Origin: JAVKSL01 sp039583695
GTDB taxonomy: Bacteria > Actinomycetota > Acidimicrobiia > Acidimicrobiales > JAJPHD01
Direction of reading: 5' to 3'
NCBI GenBank assembly: GCA_039583695.1
Contig: JAVKSL010000005.1
Coordinates: 1 to 64,000 of the forward strand
DNA: 64,000 bases
In this document: piece after piece, positions 49,223 through 58,901 of the stretch
Numbering within the stretch: position 1 is the stretch's first letter
How the letters are laid out: each line of letters opens with the position of its first letter
Program-made: the position numbers and the translations under genes
The notes under the pieces: generated by a model
Databases searched by the model: none
The model's input: only the letters and a program-made list of their open reading frames with translations
Told to the model about the DNA's origin: nothing

Positions 49223-49656
49223 GCATCGCGGATGTGCGCCACCCCACCCGGGCTGCCTATCACGACAGCGCCGCCACCCTGCTGGCGGAGGGCTACGAGA
49301 TGGTCTCGGACCTGTGTGCGGTCGACTACCTGGCGCACCCATCCAGGACCCTGCCCGAGGGGGTCGTGCCGGAGCGCTTCGAGGTGGTGGCCAACCTCCT
49401 GTCGATCAGCGAGCCCCGGCGGGTGAGGCTGCGGGTGCAGGTGCCCGACTCGGATCCCAGGCTGGACTCCCTGTTCGACCTGTACCCGGGCACCGAGGCG
49501 ATGGAGCGTGAGGCGTTCGACCTGATGGGCATACGTTTTGAGGGTCATCCCGACCTGACCCGGATCCTCATGCCCGAGGACTGGGAGGGCCACCCCCTGC
49601 GCAAGGACTACCCGGTGGGCAAGGTGGCGGTTCAGTTCAAGGAGGCGCCCCGGTGA
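49219..49656 (+). CDS. nuoC: NADH-quinone oxidoreductase subunit C
   Basis: 145 residues of the 30-kDa subunit. The signature [37 protein letters not shown] is present (residues about 95-131). No cofactor is bound; it packs against NuoD. The ATG overlaps the nuoB stop (ATGA), and the stop overlaps the nuoD GTG. Confidence 0.94.
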   Translation: MSIADVRHPTRAAYHDSAATLLAEGYEMVSDLCAVDYLAHPSRTLPEGVVPERFEVVANLLSISEPRRVRLRVQVPDSDPRLDSLFDLYPGTEAMEREAFDLMGIRFEGHPDLTRILMPEDWEGHPLRKDYPVGKVAVQFKEAPR

Positions 49657-51062
49657 GCACGAACACCCGGGGGGCCAGCCCCCGGAGGGCCCCCCAAACC
49701 CCCGACAGCCGGATCGAATCGCCCTTGGGCTCGGCCGGCGGTGCGGGGACCGTCGCCGAGACCTCCGAGGGGCCCCAGGAGATGAGCTCGCGCACCGCGA
49801 CCCGCGAGCAGCAGCGCCAGCGTGAGCAGGGGGCGGTGCTGCGCCTCCCCGAGGGGGTCATCGTGGACCGCGGTGACGTGGACGTCCAGGTTGCCGACGA
49901 CGAGACGATGATCATCAACATGGGTCCCCAGCACCCCTCGACCCATGGCGTGCTGCGGCTCATGCTGGAGCTGGACGGTGAGACCATACTGCGGACCAAG
50001 CCGATTATCGGCTACCTGCACACCGGCATGGAAAAGACCGGCGAGGAGCTCACCTACGTGCAGGGCTGCACCAATGTCACCCGCATGGATTATCTGTCCC
50101 CGCTGCACAACGAGCTGGTCTTCTCACTGGCCACCGAATCGCTCCTCAATGTGGAGATGCCGCCCCGGGCGACGTGGATCCGGATGCTCATGTGCGAGCT
50201 CAACCGGCTCTCCTCGCACATGCTATGGATGGCGACCAACGGCATGGACCTGGGCGCCACCTCGATGATGATCTACGGCTGGCGCGAGCGGGAGGTCATC
50301 CTGGCCTTCTTCGAGAAGGTCACCGGCCTGCGCATGAACCACAACTACATCCGTCCAGGAGGGGTGGCTGCGGACCTACCCGACGGATGGGAGGACGATG
50401 TGGCCGCCATCTGCGACATGGTGGGCCCCCGCCTGGCCGAGTACGATCAGATCTTCACCGGCCAGCCGGTGTTTCGCCAGCGCACCGAAGGTGTCGGGGT
50501 TATCAGCCCGGAGACGGCGATGGCCCTGTCGGCGACCGGGCCGATCCTGCGGGCCACAGGCGTGGCCTGGGACCTTCGCCGCAGCATGCCGTATCTCGCC
50601 TATGACCAGGTCGACTTCGATGTGATCGTGGGCACTTACGGCGACACCTTCGACCGCTACGCGGTCCGGCTGAACGAGATGCGCGAGTCGGTGAGGATCA
50701 TTCGCCAGATCCTGGAGAAGATGCCATCAGGGGACTACCGGGTCCAGGACAAGAAGGTCACCCCGCCTCCGCGTGGCCGCATCGACTCCTCCATGGAGGC
50801 GTTGATCCACCACTTCAAGCTGTTCACCGAGGGCTTCAAGGTCCCTGAGGGCGAGACCTACGCGGCCATCGAGTCCCCGAGGGGTGAGCTGGGCTGCTAC
50901 ATGGTCTCCGACGGATCCTCCAAGCCGTACCGGATGCACATCCGCGGCCCAAGCTTCGTGAACCTCCAGAGCCTGCCCGTATTGCTAAGGGGCGGCCTCA
51001 TAGCCGATGCTATTGCGGTGATCTCGTCAGTCGACCCGGTTATGGGGGACGTGGATCGTTGA
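49653..51062 (+). CDS. nuoD: NADH-quinone oxidoreductase subunit D
   Basis: 469 residues. The 49-kDa subunit core starts near residue 85 with INMGPQHPSTHGVLRL (quinone-site His and Tyr region). RPGGVAADLP, YDQVDFDVIVGTYGDTFDRY and the C-terminal DPVMGDVDR follow. The first 80 residues, rich in Pro, Ser, Gly, Gln and Arg, are longer than usual and look disordered; a start at ATG 49782 would shorten them, but GTG 49653 overlaps the nuoC stop as elsewhere in this operon. Confidence 0.93.
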   Translation: MSTNTRGASPRRAPQTPDSRIESPLGSAGGAGTVAETSEGPQEMSSRTATREQQRQREQGAVLRLPEGVIVDRGDVDVQVADDETMIINMGPQHPSTHGVLRLMLELDGETILRTKPIIGYLHTGMEKTGEELTYVQGCTNVTRMDYLSPLHNELVFSLATESLLNVEMPPRATWIRMLMCELNRLSSHMLWMATNGMDLGATSMMIYGWREREVILAFFEKVTGLRMNHNYIRPGGVAADLPDGWEDDVAAICDMVGPRLAEYDQIFTGQPVFRQRTEGVGVISPETAMALSATGPILRATGVAWDLRRSMPYLAYDQVDFDVIVGTYGDTFDRYAVRLNEMRESVRIIRQILEKMPSGDYRVQDKKVTPPPRGRIDSSMEALIHHFKLFTEGFKVPEGETYAAIESPRGELGCYMVSDGSSKPYRMHIRGPSFVNLQSLPVLLRGGLIADAIAVISSVDPVMGDVDR

Positions 51063-51081
51063 CGGGGGAAGGGAAAAGCTG

Positions 51082-51774
51082 ATGACCAGCCCTGGGGGGC
51101 TCTCTGCGGAGACCGCGGCGCGCGCCGCGGCGCTGGTGGCGCTTTACCCGCAGCCGCGCTCGGCGCTGGTGCCGATCTGCCATCTGGCCCAGGCAGCCGA
51201 CGGTTACCTGACCAGGGAGGCGATGGCCGACATCGCCTCCCTGGTCGGGGTGAGCGCGGCTGAGGTGCTGGGAACTGCCAGCTTCTACGACATGCTCCAC
51301 ACCACCCCGGTGGGCCGTTACCTGGTGGGGATCTGCACCAACGTGGCCTGCCTGCTCTCGGGTGGCGAGGCCCTGCTGGCCCACGCCGAGGAGCGTCTCG
51401 GCGTGCGGGCCGGAGGAACCAGCCCGGACGGGACATTCACCCTGGAGGAGCTGGAGTGCGTGGCGTTGTGTGACCGGGCGCCGTGCGCCACGGTCAACTG
51501 GCGGTACTTCGGCCCGCTCACCAACGAGGGCTTCGACACCCTGGTAGACGATCTGGCAGCCGGGAACCTGGCCGAGGAGGTCCCCCCGCACGGCACCCTC
51601 AACCGGGTGCGCCGGAATGGCGGGCTGACCGTGTCCAGGGAGAAGGTCCTGGCCGAGCGAGCCCGACAGGACTGTTCCCGCGCGGCGCGCAAGGACGCAG
51701 CCGACGCGGTGGCCGCAGCTCGAGCCGAGCTGGAGAAGGCGCACGAGGCCAAGGGTGGGGACGCCCGCAAGTGA
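51082..51774 (+). CDS. nuoE: NADH-quinone oxidoreductase subunit E
   Basis: 230 residues. It is the thioredoxin-like 2Fe-2S subunit, with ligand Cys in GICTNVACLLSGG (near 85 and 90) and in ELECVALCDRAPC (near 125 and 129). A C-terminal extension of about 50 residues, charged and probably coiled (ARQDCSRAARKDAADAVAAARAELEKAHEA), follows the fold. It is preceded by gggaaaag and is one of the few nuo genes here not overlapping its upstream neighbour (19-bp gap). Confidence 0.92.
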   Translation: MTSPGGLSAETAARAAALVALYPQPRSALVPICHLAQAADGYLTREAMADIASLVGVSAAEVLGTASFYDMLHTTPVGRYLVGICTNVACLLSGGEALLAHAEERLGVRAGGTSPDGTFTLEELECVALCDRAPCATVNWRYFGPLTNEGFDTLVDDLAAGNLAEEVPPHGTLNRVRRNGGLTVSREKVLAERARQDCSRAARKDAADAVAAARAELEKAHEAKGGDARK

Positions 51775-53078
51775 TCACCGACGCCGCTCCCATCGTGACC
51801 GCCCGGCTTCGGGCCAACCCTGACTCGCACACCTTGGAGCGCTACCTGGCGACCAGGGGGTACCTGGCCCTTCGAAAGGCGCTCTCGATGCACCCCGAGG
51901 AGGTGTGCGCCGAGGTAAATCGCGCCAGCCTGCTGGGCCGCGGTGGTGCGGGTTTCCCCGCAGGGCGCAAGTGGTCGATGCTGCGACCCAACCCGGTGCG
52001 TTACCTGGCGGTCAACGGGGACGAGTCCGAGCCGGCCACCTTCAAGGACCACCTGCTCATCGAGCGTGATCCTCACCAGATCATCGAGGGCTCGGTGATA
52101 ACCGCCTTCGCCATCGGCGCCACCCAGGTGTTCATCTACGTCCGGGGCGAGTTCGCCCTCGGCCTCGAGCGCATGCAGACCGCCCTCAACGAGGCTTACC
52201 GCTACGGCGCGGTGGGCAACGACATCTTTGGCTCGGGCTTCTCGCTCGACGTGGTGCTCCACCCCGGCGCCGGTGCCTACATCTGCGGAGACGAGACCGG
52301 CCTGCTGGAGAGCCTGGAAGGCAAGCGGGGCTTTCCCCGGATCAAGCCCCCCTACTACCCCGCGGTCATGGGTTTGTACAATGAGCCGACGGTGGTGAAC
52401 AACGTGGAGACCTTGTCCAACGTCCCCTGGATCGTCCTCAACGGGGGTGCCGCTTTCGCCAGGCTAGGCGAGGGGGCCTCGACCGGCACCCGCATGTTCT
52501 CGCTCTCCGGCCACGTGCGCCGCCCAGGAAACTACGAGGTGGAGATGGCCAAGACCACCTTTGCGGACCTGATCCACGCCCCGGTGTACGGCCAGGGCAT
52601 CCGCGGAGGCCACGAGCTCAAGTGCTTCATCCCCGGCGGGGCGTCGTCGCCCTGGTTCGGCCCGGAGCAGGTCGGCCTCCCCTTGGCCGCCGACGCGGTG
52701 GGCAAGGCAGGCTCGATGCTCGGCTCGGGCTCGATCGTGGTCATGGACGAGACCACATGCGTGGTGCGGGTGGCCTGGCGGATCACCCGCTTCTTCCACC
52801 GCGAGTCCTGCGGCCAGTGCACACCGTGCCGGGAGGGCGGTGGGTGGCTGGAGAAGATCATCCGGCGCATCGAGCTGGGCTCTGGGCGCGAGGAGGACAT
52901 CGACCTGCTGATGGACGTCTGCGACAACATCTCGCCGGGTCTTCACTACTGGCCCCCTGAGCAGACCACGATCTGCCCCCTGGGCCCATCGATCCCGCCG
53001 GCCATCGTGTGCAGCATCCGCATGTTCCGCGACGATTACCTGCGCCACATCAAAGACGGGGCGTGTCCCCATGCCTGA
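51771..53078 (+). CDS. nuoF: NADH-quinone oxidoreductase subunit F
   Basis: 435 residues, the NADH- and FMN-binding subunit. Visible: LLGRGGAGFPAGRKW (about 54-68), NGDESEPATFKDH, YICGDETGLLESLEGKRGFPRIKPP and the N3 cluster motif ESCGQCTPCREGGGW (about 344-358), with the fourth Cys in TTICPLG. Start GTG 51771 overlaps the nuoE stop (GTGA). The 3' end overlaps nuoG by 8 bp. Confidence 0.95.
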   Translation: MITDAAPIVTARLRANPDSHTLERYLATRGYLALRKALSMHPEEVCAEVNRASLLGRGGAGFPAGRKWSMLRPNPVRYLAVNGDESEPATFKDHLLIERDPHQIIEGSVITAFAIGATQVFIYVRGEFALGLERMQTALNEAYRYGAVGNDIFGSGFSLDVVLHPGAGAYICGDETGLLESLEGKRGFPRIKPPYYPAVMGLYNEPTVVNNVETLSNVPWIVLNGGAAFARLGEGASTGTRMFSLSGHVRRPGNYEVEMAKTTFADLIHAPVYGQGIRGGHELKCFIPGGASSPWFGPEQVGLPLAADAVGKAGSMLGSGSIVVMDETTCVVRVAWRITRFFHRESCGQCTPCREGGGWLEKIIRRIELGSGREEDIDLLMDVCDNISPGLHYWPPEQTTICPLGPSIPPAIVCSIRMFRDDYLRHIKDGACPHA

Positions 53079-55809
53079 GCAGGTGACGCTCATCGTGGAC
53101 GGCCGGGAGGTCCCGGCCCAAAAGGGTGAGAAGCTGATCGCCGCAGCCGAGCGGGGGGGCACCTACATCCCCCGATTCTGCTACCACCCCCGGATGCGCT
53201 CGGTGGGGATGTGCCGCATGTGCCTGGTCGAGGTCAAAGGACCGCGGGGCTATTCCCTCCAACCGGCGTGCTACATGGACGTGGCGCCGGGCATGGAGAT
53301 CATCACCAGCTCCACCAAGGTCCGCAAAGCCCAAGACGGCGTGCTGGAGATGCTGCTGGTCAACCACCCCCTCGACTGCCCGGTGTGTGACAAGGGAGGC
53401 GAGTGCCCCCTGCAGGACCAGACCCTCACCTTTGGCCCCGGCGAGAGCCGTTTCGTGGAGGAGAAGCGTCACTGGGACAAGCCGATCCCGATCTCCACGC
53501 TGGTCTACCTGGACCGGGAGCGCTGCATCCAATGCGACCGCTGCACCCGCTTTGCCAGCGAGGTGGCCGGCGAGCCGCTGATCAACTTCGCCGGCCGGGG
53601 AGACCAAGTCGAGGTGGGCATCTTTCCCGGCCAGCCGTTCAAGTCGTACTTCAGCGGCAACACCGTGCAGATCTGCCCGGTTGGCGCGCTGACTGCCACG
53701 CCGTACCGCTTCAAGGCCCGCCCTTGGGACCTGGAACAGGTCGAGTCGACTTGCACCAGCTGCTCGGTCGGCTGCCGGGTGGCCGTGCAGTCCTCCTCCA
53801 ACCACGTGATCCGCTACCTGGGCGTGGACTCTGACCCGGTGAACCAGTCATGGCTGTGCGACAAGGGTCGCTTCGACTTCGAGGCCATCAGCTCGCCCCG
53901 CCGCCTCACCCAACCGTTGGTCAAGCGTGGTGACGACGAGATCGAGGCCTCCTGGGCGGAGGCCCTGGCGGCGGCTGCGCGGGGCATCGGCGAGGTGGCC
54001 AAGCTGCACGGGCCGAACGCGGTGGCGGTCATCGGCGGCGCCCGCCTGGCCAACGAGGATGCCTACGCTTGGGCCAAGCTGGCCAAGGGGATCATCGGCA
54101 CCGACTCGACCGACGCCCGCCTCGGTGACGGGCTGCTTGCGGAGGCGGTCCTAGGCCTGCCCCGGGCGACCATCCAGGAGGCCTGCAACGCCAGGGCCGT
54201 GCTGACCCTGGCCCCCGACCTCTCCGAGGAGCTCCCGATCCTGCACCTGCGCCTGCGCTGCGCGGTGGTGGAGGCCGGCCTCCCGATCGTCGAGCTGACC
54301 CCGGCCCGCAGCGGCATAAGCCTTCTGGCTCGCATAACGCTCACCTACCGCCCCGGGGAAGCGCTCGATCTGGTGCGCCAGCTCTTGGGCAAAGATGGAG
54401 TCCGTTCGGCCGGCCCATCCGCGCCCAGCACCCCCGGTGGCGCCGGCGCCCAGGCCGCAGCGCTGGCCCAGGCCAGGGAGCTGCTGGGTATCGGGGAAGC
54501 CAGTCCTGGAGATGGCGTCGTGGTGATCCTCGGGCGGCCGTCGCTTGCCGAGACCGCGTCCAGCGTGTTGGCTGGGGTGGCTGGGCTGGTCGAGGCGCTG
54601 CCGGGGGCGAAGTGGCTGCCCGCTGGGCGTCGGGCCAACATCAACGGGGCACTTGACATGGGCCTGGCGCCGGGAATGCTGCCCGGCAGGGTGACGCTGG
54701 AGGGCGGCAGGGCGCGCTACACCAGGGCCTGGGGCAGGGTCCCGGAGCACAGGGGGTCCGGGACCACCGGCTCCCTGGCCCGAGCGGCTGGGGGCGAGCC
54801 GATTGCGCTGATCCTGCTTGGCGCCGATCCGATCTCGGACTTCCCCGACAAGCGCCTGGCACGCATGGCGCTGGATCGAGCGGCATTCGTGTGCTCGGTG
54901 GACTGCCTGCCCAACGCCTCGAATGCCCGCGCCGATGTGGTGCTGCCCGCGGCGATGTACGCCGAGCGGGCCGGGACCACCACCAACCTGGAGGGCCGCA
55001 TCACCCGCCTGGCCCAGAAGGTCGTTCCGCCGGGTAACTGCCTGCCGGACTGGATGATTGCCTCCGAGCTGGCAACTGCGCTCGGTGCCGACCTGGGCCT
55101 GGACTCCCTGGATGCGATCTGGGACGAGATCGCCGCGCTTGCGCCATCGCATGTGGGCATCACCCGGGCGGCGTTGGCAGCTCCGGGGGCCAGGGACGGG
55201 CTGATCGCGCCGCTGCCGACGACTCCGGTCACCCTCGGGGGGCGACCCCCCGGGCACCCCCCAGGGCTGCCGGCACTCGACCCGATGGCCACACCTGGCC
55301 TATCCTCGGCCGAGATGCTCGCGGACCCAGACGTCGAGGGAGCGCCTGAGTCCTGGACCGCGGCAGGCCCGGGCCCAGCCGCGCAGGTGGTCGGTGGTCA
55401 CGGAGGGGACCCCAGCATCGGGGCCATCTCTCCTCCGAGCCTGGTCAGCTTTGCTGGGGCCATTCGCGCCCCCGAGGTTCCCCGGCCCGACGCATACGGG
55501 TTGCGCCTGGTGGTTGGTCGCTCATTGTTCGACCAGGGGACCCTGCTGGGGGCGTGCCCGTCCCTGGCGCCGCTGTCTGCCACGCCCCGCCTGCGGGTGA
55601 ACCCGTACGACCTGGATCGGCTGGGCAAGGCGACCGGGGATCGGGTCCGGGCGCACACGGCCCGCGCTGCCACCGTCGTTGAGGTCATCGCCGATGCCGG
55701 GGTGGTGCGGGGTACCGCAGTGCTGGGTTTCAACCTGGCCGGCGGCGGGGCAGGGGACCTCATCGACGTCACCGCGGCGGTCACCGACATCCGCCTGGAG
55801 AGCACCTGA
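53071..55809 (+). CDS. nuoG: NADH-quinone oxidoreductase subunit G
   Basis: 912 residues. The N-terminal 2Fe-2S domain (FCYHPRMRSVGMCRMCLVEV) is followed by the His/Cys cluster region with CPVCDKGGECPLQD, a CIQCDRCTRFA block with a second Cys segment (QICPVGALT), and CTSCSVGCRV. That last block is the extra cluster motif (N7-type) found in E. coli and Thermus NuoG. A molybdopterin-oxidoreductase-like body follows, without cofactor function in complex I. The segment at about 715-810 is Pro/Gly/Ala-rich and looks like an inserted linker. Confidence 0.94.
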   Translation: MPEQVTLIVDGREVPAQKGEKLIAAAERGGTYIPRFCYHPRMRSVGMCRMCLVEVKGPRGYSLQPACYMDVAPGMEIITSSTKVRKAQDGVLEMLLVNHPLDCPVCDKGGECPLQDQTLTFGPGESRFVEEKRHWDKPIPISTLVYLDRERCIQCDRCTRFASEVAGEPLINFAGRGDQVEVGIFPGQPFKSYFSGNTVQICPVGALTATPYRFKARPWDLEQVESTCTSCSVGCRVAVQSSSNHVIRYLGVDSDPVNQSWLCDKGRFDFEAISSPRRLTQPLVKRGDDEIEASWAEALAAAARGIGEVAKLHGPNAVAVIGGARLANEDAYAWAKLAKGIIGTDSTDARLGDGLLAEAVLGLPRATIQEACNARAVLTLAPDLSEELPILHLRLRCAVVEAGLPIVELTPARSGISLLARITLTYRPGEALDLVRQLLGKDGVRSAGPSAPSTPGGAGAQAAALAQARELLGIGEASPGDGVVVILGRPSLAETASSVLAGVAGLVEALPGAKWLPAGRRANINGALDMGLAPGMLPGRVTLEGGRARYTRAWGRVPEHRGSGTTGSLARAAGGEPIALILLGADPISDFPDKRLARMALDRAAFVCSVDCLPNASNARADVVLPAAMYAERAGTTTNLEGRITRLAQKVVPPGNCLPDWMIASELATALGADLGLDSLDAIWDEIAALAPSHVGITRAALAAPGARDGLIAPLPTTPVTLGGRPPGHPPGLPALDPMATPGLSSAEMLADPDVEGAPESWTAAGPGPAAQVVGGHGGDPSIGAISPPSLVSFAGAIRAPEVPRPDAYGLRLVVGRSLFDQGTLLGACPSLAPLSATPRLRVNPYDLDRLGKATGDRVRAHTARAATVVEVIADAGVVRGTAVLGFNLAGGGAGDLIDVTAAVTDIRLEST

Positions 55810-57005
55810 TGGGCGCGCTGGCGGGGGCTGTCCTTCCGATCTCGCCGGTCACCGACCCACTGTTCGCCAAGGGCGTGGGCTTGACGGTCGTGCTGATCGT
55901 GCTGGTCAAGGTGGTGGTCGCATTCGTGGCGCTGCTGATCGCGGTGCTGGGGATGATCTGGTTCGAGCGCAAGGTGATCTCGGACATGCAAAACCGGATC
56001 GGCCCCAACCGGGCCGGGCCGTTCGGCATCCTGCAGAGCCTGGCTGATGGGACCAAGCTGCTCTTCAAGGAGGACCTCATTCCCGAGCGGGCGGACCGCT
56101 GGGTGTTCCGCCTGGCCCCGTTCCTGTCGGTGGTGCCCGCGTTCGGCCTGTTCGCCATCGTGCCGGTGGGGGGGAACATCACCATCTTCGGGCACACCAC
56201 CGAGCTTCAGGTGGCTGACCCTCCAATCGGCATCCTGTGGATGCTGGTCGCCTCCGCGATCGCGGTCTATGGCGTGATGCTCGCGGGCTGGTCGTCGGGG
56301 TCCAAGTACCCCCTGCTGGGCGGCATCAGGGCGTCCGCGCAGATGGTCTCCTATGAGGCCGCGCTCGGCCTGTCGATCGTCGCGGTGGTGCTCATCACCG
56401 GCTCGCTCCATACGAGCGCCATAGTGGCCTCCCAGGACGCCAACCTTTACGGGCCGCTGCCCACCTGGAACGTGCTGCGCCTAGGGGTGGTGCCGTTCCT
56501 GATCTTCTTGGTGGCGATCACCGCCGAGCTCAACCGACCTCCCTTCGACCTGGCCGAGGCGGAGCAGGAGCTGGTCGGGGGATTCCACACCGAGTACTCC
56601 TCGTTTCGGTTCTCGTTGTTCTTCCTGGCTGAGTTCATGAACGTGGTCACCATGTCGGCGATCATGGTCACGTTGTTCTTCGGGGGCCCGGACGGGCCGG
56701 CGCCCCATGTGGTGCGCTGGCTGTGGCCGATCCTGTGGTTCCTGGGCAAGACCATCATCTTTTGCTACTTCTACGTGTGGCTGCGGGCCACCCTTCCCCG
56801 GTTGCGCTACGACCAGCTGATGGAGCTGGGCTGGAAGGTGCTGATCCCCGGCTCGCTGTTCTGGCTGCTCATCATCGCCGGGATGCTCATAGACGACCGT
56901 TGGGGATTTGCCATCTTCGGCGGAGGGATCGTGGTCTCGCTGCTCCTAATCCGGGCCATGACCGTGAGCAGGCAGCGCTCAGCCGCGGATGAGCTGGGCG
57001 CCTGA
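55809..57005 (+). CDS. nuoH: NADH-quinone oxidoreductase subunit H
   Basis: 398 residues with eight or nine membrane helices. Conserved loops are IWFERKVISDMQNRIGPNRAGPFGILQSLADGTKLLFKED (quinone-entry region, about residues 55-94) and AELNRPPFDLAEAEQELVGGFHTEYSS. The protein links the peripheral arm to the proton pumps. The ATG overlaps the nuoG stop (TGATG), and its own stop overlaps nuoI in the same way. Confidence 0.95.
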   Translation: MGALAGAVLPISPVTDPLFAKGVGLTVVLIVLVKVVVAFVALLIAVLGMIWFERKVISDMQNRIGPNRAGPFGILQSLADGTKLLFKEDLIPERADRWVFRLAPFLSVVPAFGLFAIVPVGGNITIFGHTTELQVADPPIGILWMLVASAIAVYGVMLAGWSSGSKYPLLGGIRASAQMVSYEAALGLSIVAVVLITGSLHTSAIVASQDANLYGPLPTWNVLRLGVVPFLIFLVAITAELNRPPFDLAEAEQELVGGFHTEYSSFRFSLFFLAEFMNVVTMSAIMVTLFFGGPDGPAPHVVRWLWPILWFLGKTIIFCYFYVWLRATLPRLRYDQLMELGWKVLIPGSLFWLLIIAGMLIDDRWGFAIFGGGIVVSLLLIRAMTVSRQRSAADELGA

Positions 57006-57904
57006 TGCCCGGATTGGACGCGATAAAGGGCTTCAAGGTAACCATGCACCAGGTCTTCGCGCCCCGGATCACCACCGAGTACCCGGAGCAAAAGCGGCCC
57101 AAGCCGCCCCGCTTCCACGGGCGCCACGTGCTCGGCCGCTACGAGGACGGCATGGAGAAGTGCATCGGCTGCGAGCTCTGCGCGGGGGTGTGCCCGGCTC
57201 ATTGCATCTACGTCCGGGGGGCGGACAACCCCCCCGATTCGCCGGTCTCGCCGGGAGAGCGCTACGGGTTCGTGTACGAGATCAACTTCTTGCGCTGCAT
57301 TCACTGCGACCTGTGTGTGGAGGCCTGTCCGACTGAGGCGATCACCGAGTCCAAGATGTTCGAATTCTCCTTCACCAACCGCTCAGATGCCATCTACACC
57401 AAGGCCGAGCTGCTGGTCGGCGACGATGGCAAGCCGAAGGTGCTGCCCTGGGAGGACTGGCGCGAAGGTGACGACGAGATGACCTCGGGTTGGATGCGTG
57501 CCACCTCGCCATCGGGGATGGCCGCCTTCGAGGGGGTGCGCCAGTGGTCGGCCGACCTGGGCTACGGCGTCCGGGCGGGGGAGAGCGGCCAGTCGCCTGG
57601 GGCTGCCGAGGACGAGGTGAACGCCTTCCCGGTGCGTGAGCACGAGGCCAACCACCTGCCGGGGGTCACCGGGCGCCGGGCCAGGGTCAAGGCCCGGCGG
57701 GCGGGGGTGCGCCCCGGCGGGGTGGCTGCCTTCGCCAAGCCCAGGGCCAAGCCCGGCACGATCCAGGGAGCGCTGGGGCCCAAGCACCGCCCGAGCATGA
57801 AGGAGAAGGTCCTGGACCGGCTCAACGCCGGACCGGTGAAGTTCGGCTCCTCTGGTCGGGGACGGCCAGGGTCGGCTGGGTCTGGCAAGGCGAGGCCCAG
57901 ATGA
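57005..57904 (+). CDS. nuoI: NADH-quinone oxidoreductase subunit I, long C-terminal extension
   Basis: 299 residues. The two 4Fe-4S motifs are CIGCELCAGVCPAHCI (about 55-70) and CIHCDLCVEACPTEAI (about 99-114), which carry clusters N6a and N6b. Usual NuoI proteins end soon after residue 180. Here about 120 more residues follow, basic and rich in Arg, Gly, Lys and Pro (GRRARVKARRAGVRPGG, KPRAKPGTI), probably disordered. It overlaps nuoJ by four bases (ATGA). Confidence 0.93.
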   Translation: MPGLDAIKGFKVTMHQVFAPRITTEYPEQKRPKPPRFHGRHVLGRYEDGMEKCIGCELCAGVCPAHCIYVRGADNPPDSPVSPGERYGFVYEINFLRCIHCDLCVEACPTEAITESKMFEFSFTNRSDAIYTKAELLVGDDGKPKVLPWEDWREGDDEMTSGWMRATSPSGMAAFEGVRQWSADLGYGVRAGESGQSPGAAEDEVNAFPVREHEANHLPGVTGRRARVKARRAGVRPGGVAAFAKPRAKPGTIQGALGPKHRPSMKEKVLDRLNAGPVKFGSSGRGRPGSAGSGKARPR

Positions 57905-58593
57905 CGCCGAACCTCCTGGGGGTAACGATTCCTGACGGCATCACTTTCGCCGGGGCGGCGCTGATGTGCCTGGTGGGGGCGTTCGGCGTGGTGCTGGCCC
58001 GCAACCCGGTCCACTCGGCCCTGTTCCTGATCCTCACCCTGTTTGGCGTGGCGGTGCTGTTCGTGGAACAGGACGCCCAGTTCCTGGCCGCGGTCCAGGT
58101 GATCGTGTACGCCGGGGCGATAGTCGTGCTTTTCCTCTTCGTCATCATGCTCATCGGAGTTGACCGCCGGGAGCGCCTGGCCGCGGACCCGCTCCGGGCA
58201 CAGCGGCCGATGGCTGTGCTGCTCGGGCTGATGGTGCTGGCCGAGGTGCTCTTGCTGGCACGCACAGCGTGGCCCGCCGGGCAGGCTTCGGTGGCCGGAG
58301 TGGCGAGCGGAGCCAGCTCGAACGTGGCCAAGCTGGGCGATTCGGTGTTCACCACCTACCTGCTTGCCTTCGAGGTGACCTCGGCACTCCTGGTCATCGC
58401 GGTGGTTGGTGCCGTGGTGCTGGCCCGCAGGACCCGGCCGGACCGCCGGTCCGAACCGCCGCCTGCGGTGTCGGAGGAGCCTGTTGCGACGCCGGGCCCA
58501 GAGCCGGCGCTGGTTGGGGACCCAGAGCCGGTACCTGTCGCGATACCGGCGGCGGCATCGGTGCTGGCTGAGGATGAGGAGGTGCCCAGTTGA
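57901..58593 (+). CDS. nuoJ: NADH-quinone oxidoreductase subunit J
   Basis: 230 residues with five membrane helices. [31 protein letters not shown] is followed by the conserved [21 protein letters not shown], which contains the pi-bulge helix. The last 60 residues are a Pro/Glu/Ala-rich cytoplasmic tail. The subunit helps transmit the redox-driven conformational change. The stop overlaps the nuoK TTG start. Confidence 0.93.
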   Translation: MTPNLLGVTIPDGITFAGAALMCLVGAFGVVLARNPVHSALFLILTLFGVAVLFVEQDAQFLAAVQVIVYAGAIVVLFLFVIMLIGVDRRERLAADPLRAQRPMAVLLGLMVLAEVLLLARTAWPAGQASVAGVASGASSNVAKLGDSVFTTYLLAFEVTSALLVIAVVGAVVLARRTRPDRRSEPPPAVSEEPVATPGPEPALVGDPEPVPVAIPAAASVLAEDEEVPS

Positions 58594-58895
58594 GCATTGG
58601 GGGAGCGTGGTATCTGACCCTGGCGGCGGCGATCTTCTCCATCGGAGCGGTGGGCCTGCTGCTGCGGCGAAACGTGCTGGTCATGTTCATGTGTGTGGAG
58701 CTGATGCTCAACGCCGCCAACCTGACCTTCGTCACCTTTGCCCGGATGTTGAACGACATCGGGGGCCAGGTCCTGGTCTTTTTCGTGCTCGTGGTCGCTG
58801 CTGCCGAGGTCGTGGTCGGTCTGGGGATCATCGTGTCCATCTACCGCAGGCGGCCTGGCGCCACCGCGGACGACCTCCACGTGCTGAAGGGCTAG
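58590..58895 (+). CDS. nuoK: NADH-quinone oxidoreductase subunit K
   Basis: 101 residues, the standard size, with three membrane helices. Conserved Glu residues lie in [17 protein letters not shown] and [19 protein letters not shown], on the proton path. Start is TTG 58590, overlapping the nuoJ stop (TTGA), which is rarer than the ATG and GTG overlaps used elsewhere in the operon. Confidence 0.94.
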   Translation: MSIGGAWYLTLAAAIFSIGAVGLLLRRNVLVMFMCVELMLNAANLTFVTFARMLNDIGGQVLVFFVLVVAAAEVVVGLGIIVSIYRRRPGATADDLHVLKG

Positions 58896-58901
58896 GGGAC
58901 C

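Noticed and set aside
55398..56411. Long reverse-strand frame inside nuoG/nuoH
   Set aside because: His/Asp/Arg-rich composition typical of antisense frames in GC-rich genes, opposite two certain nuo genes.
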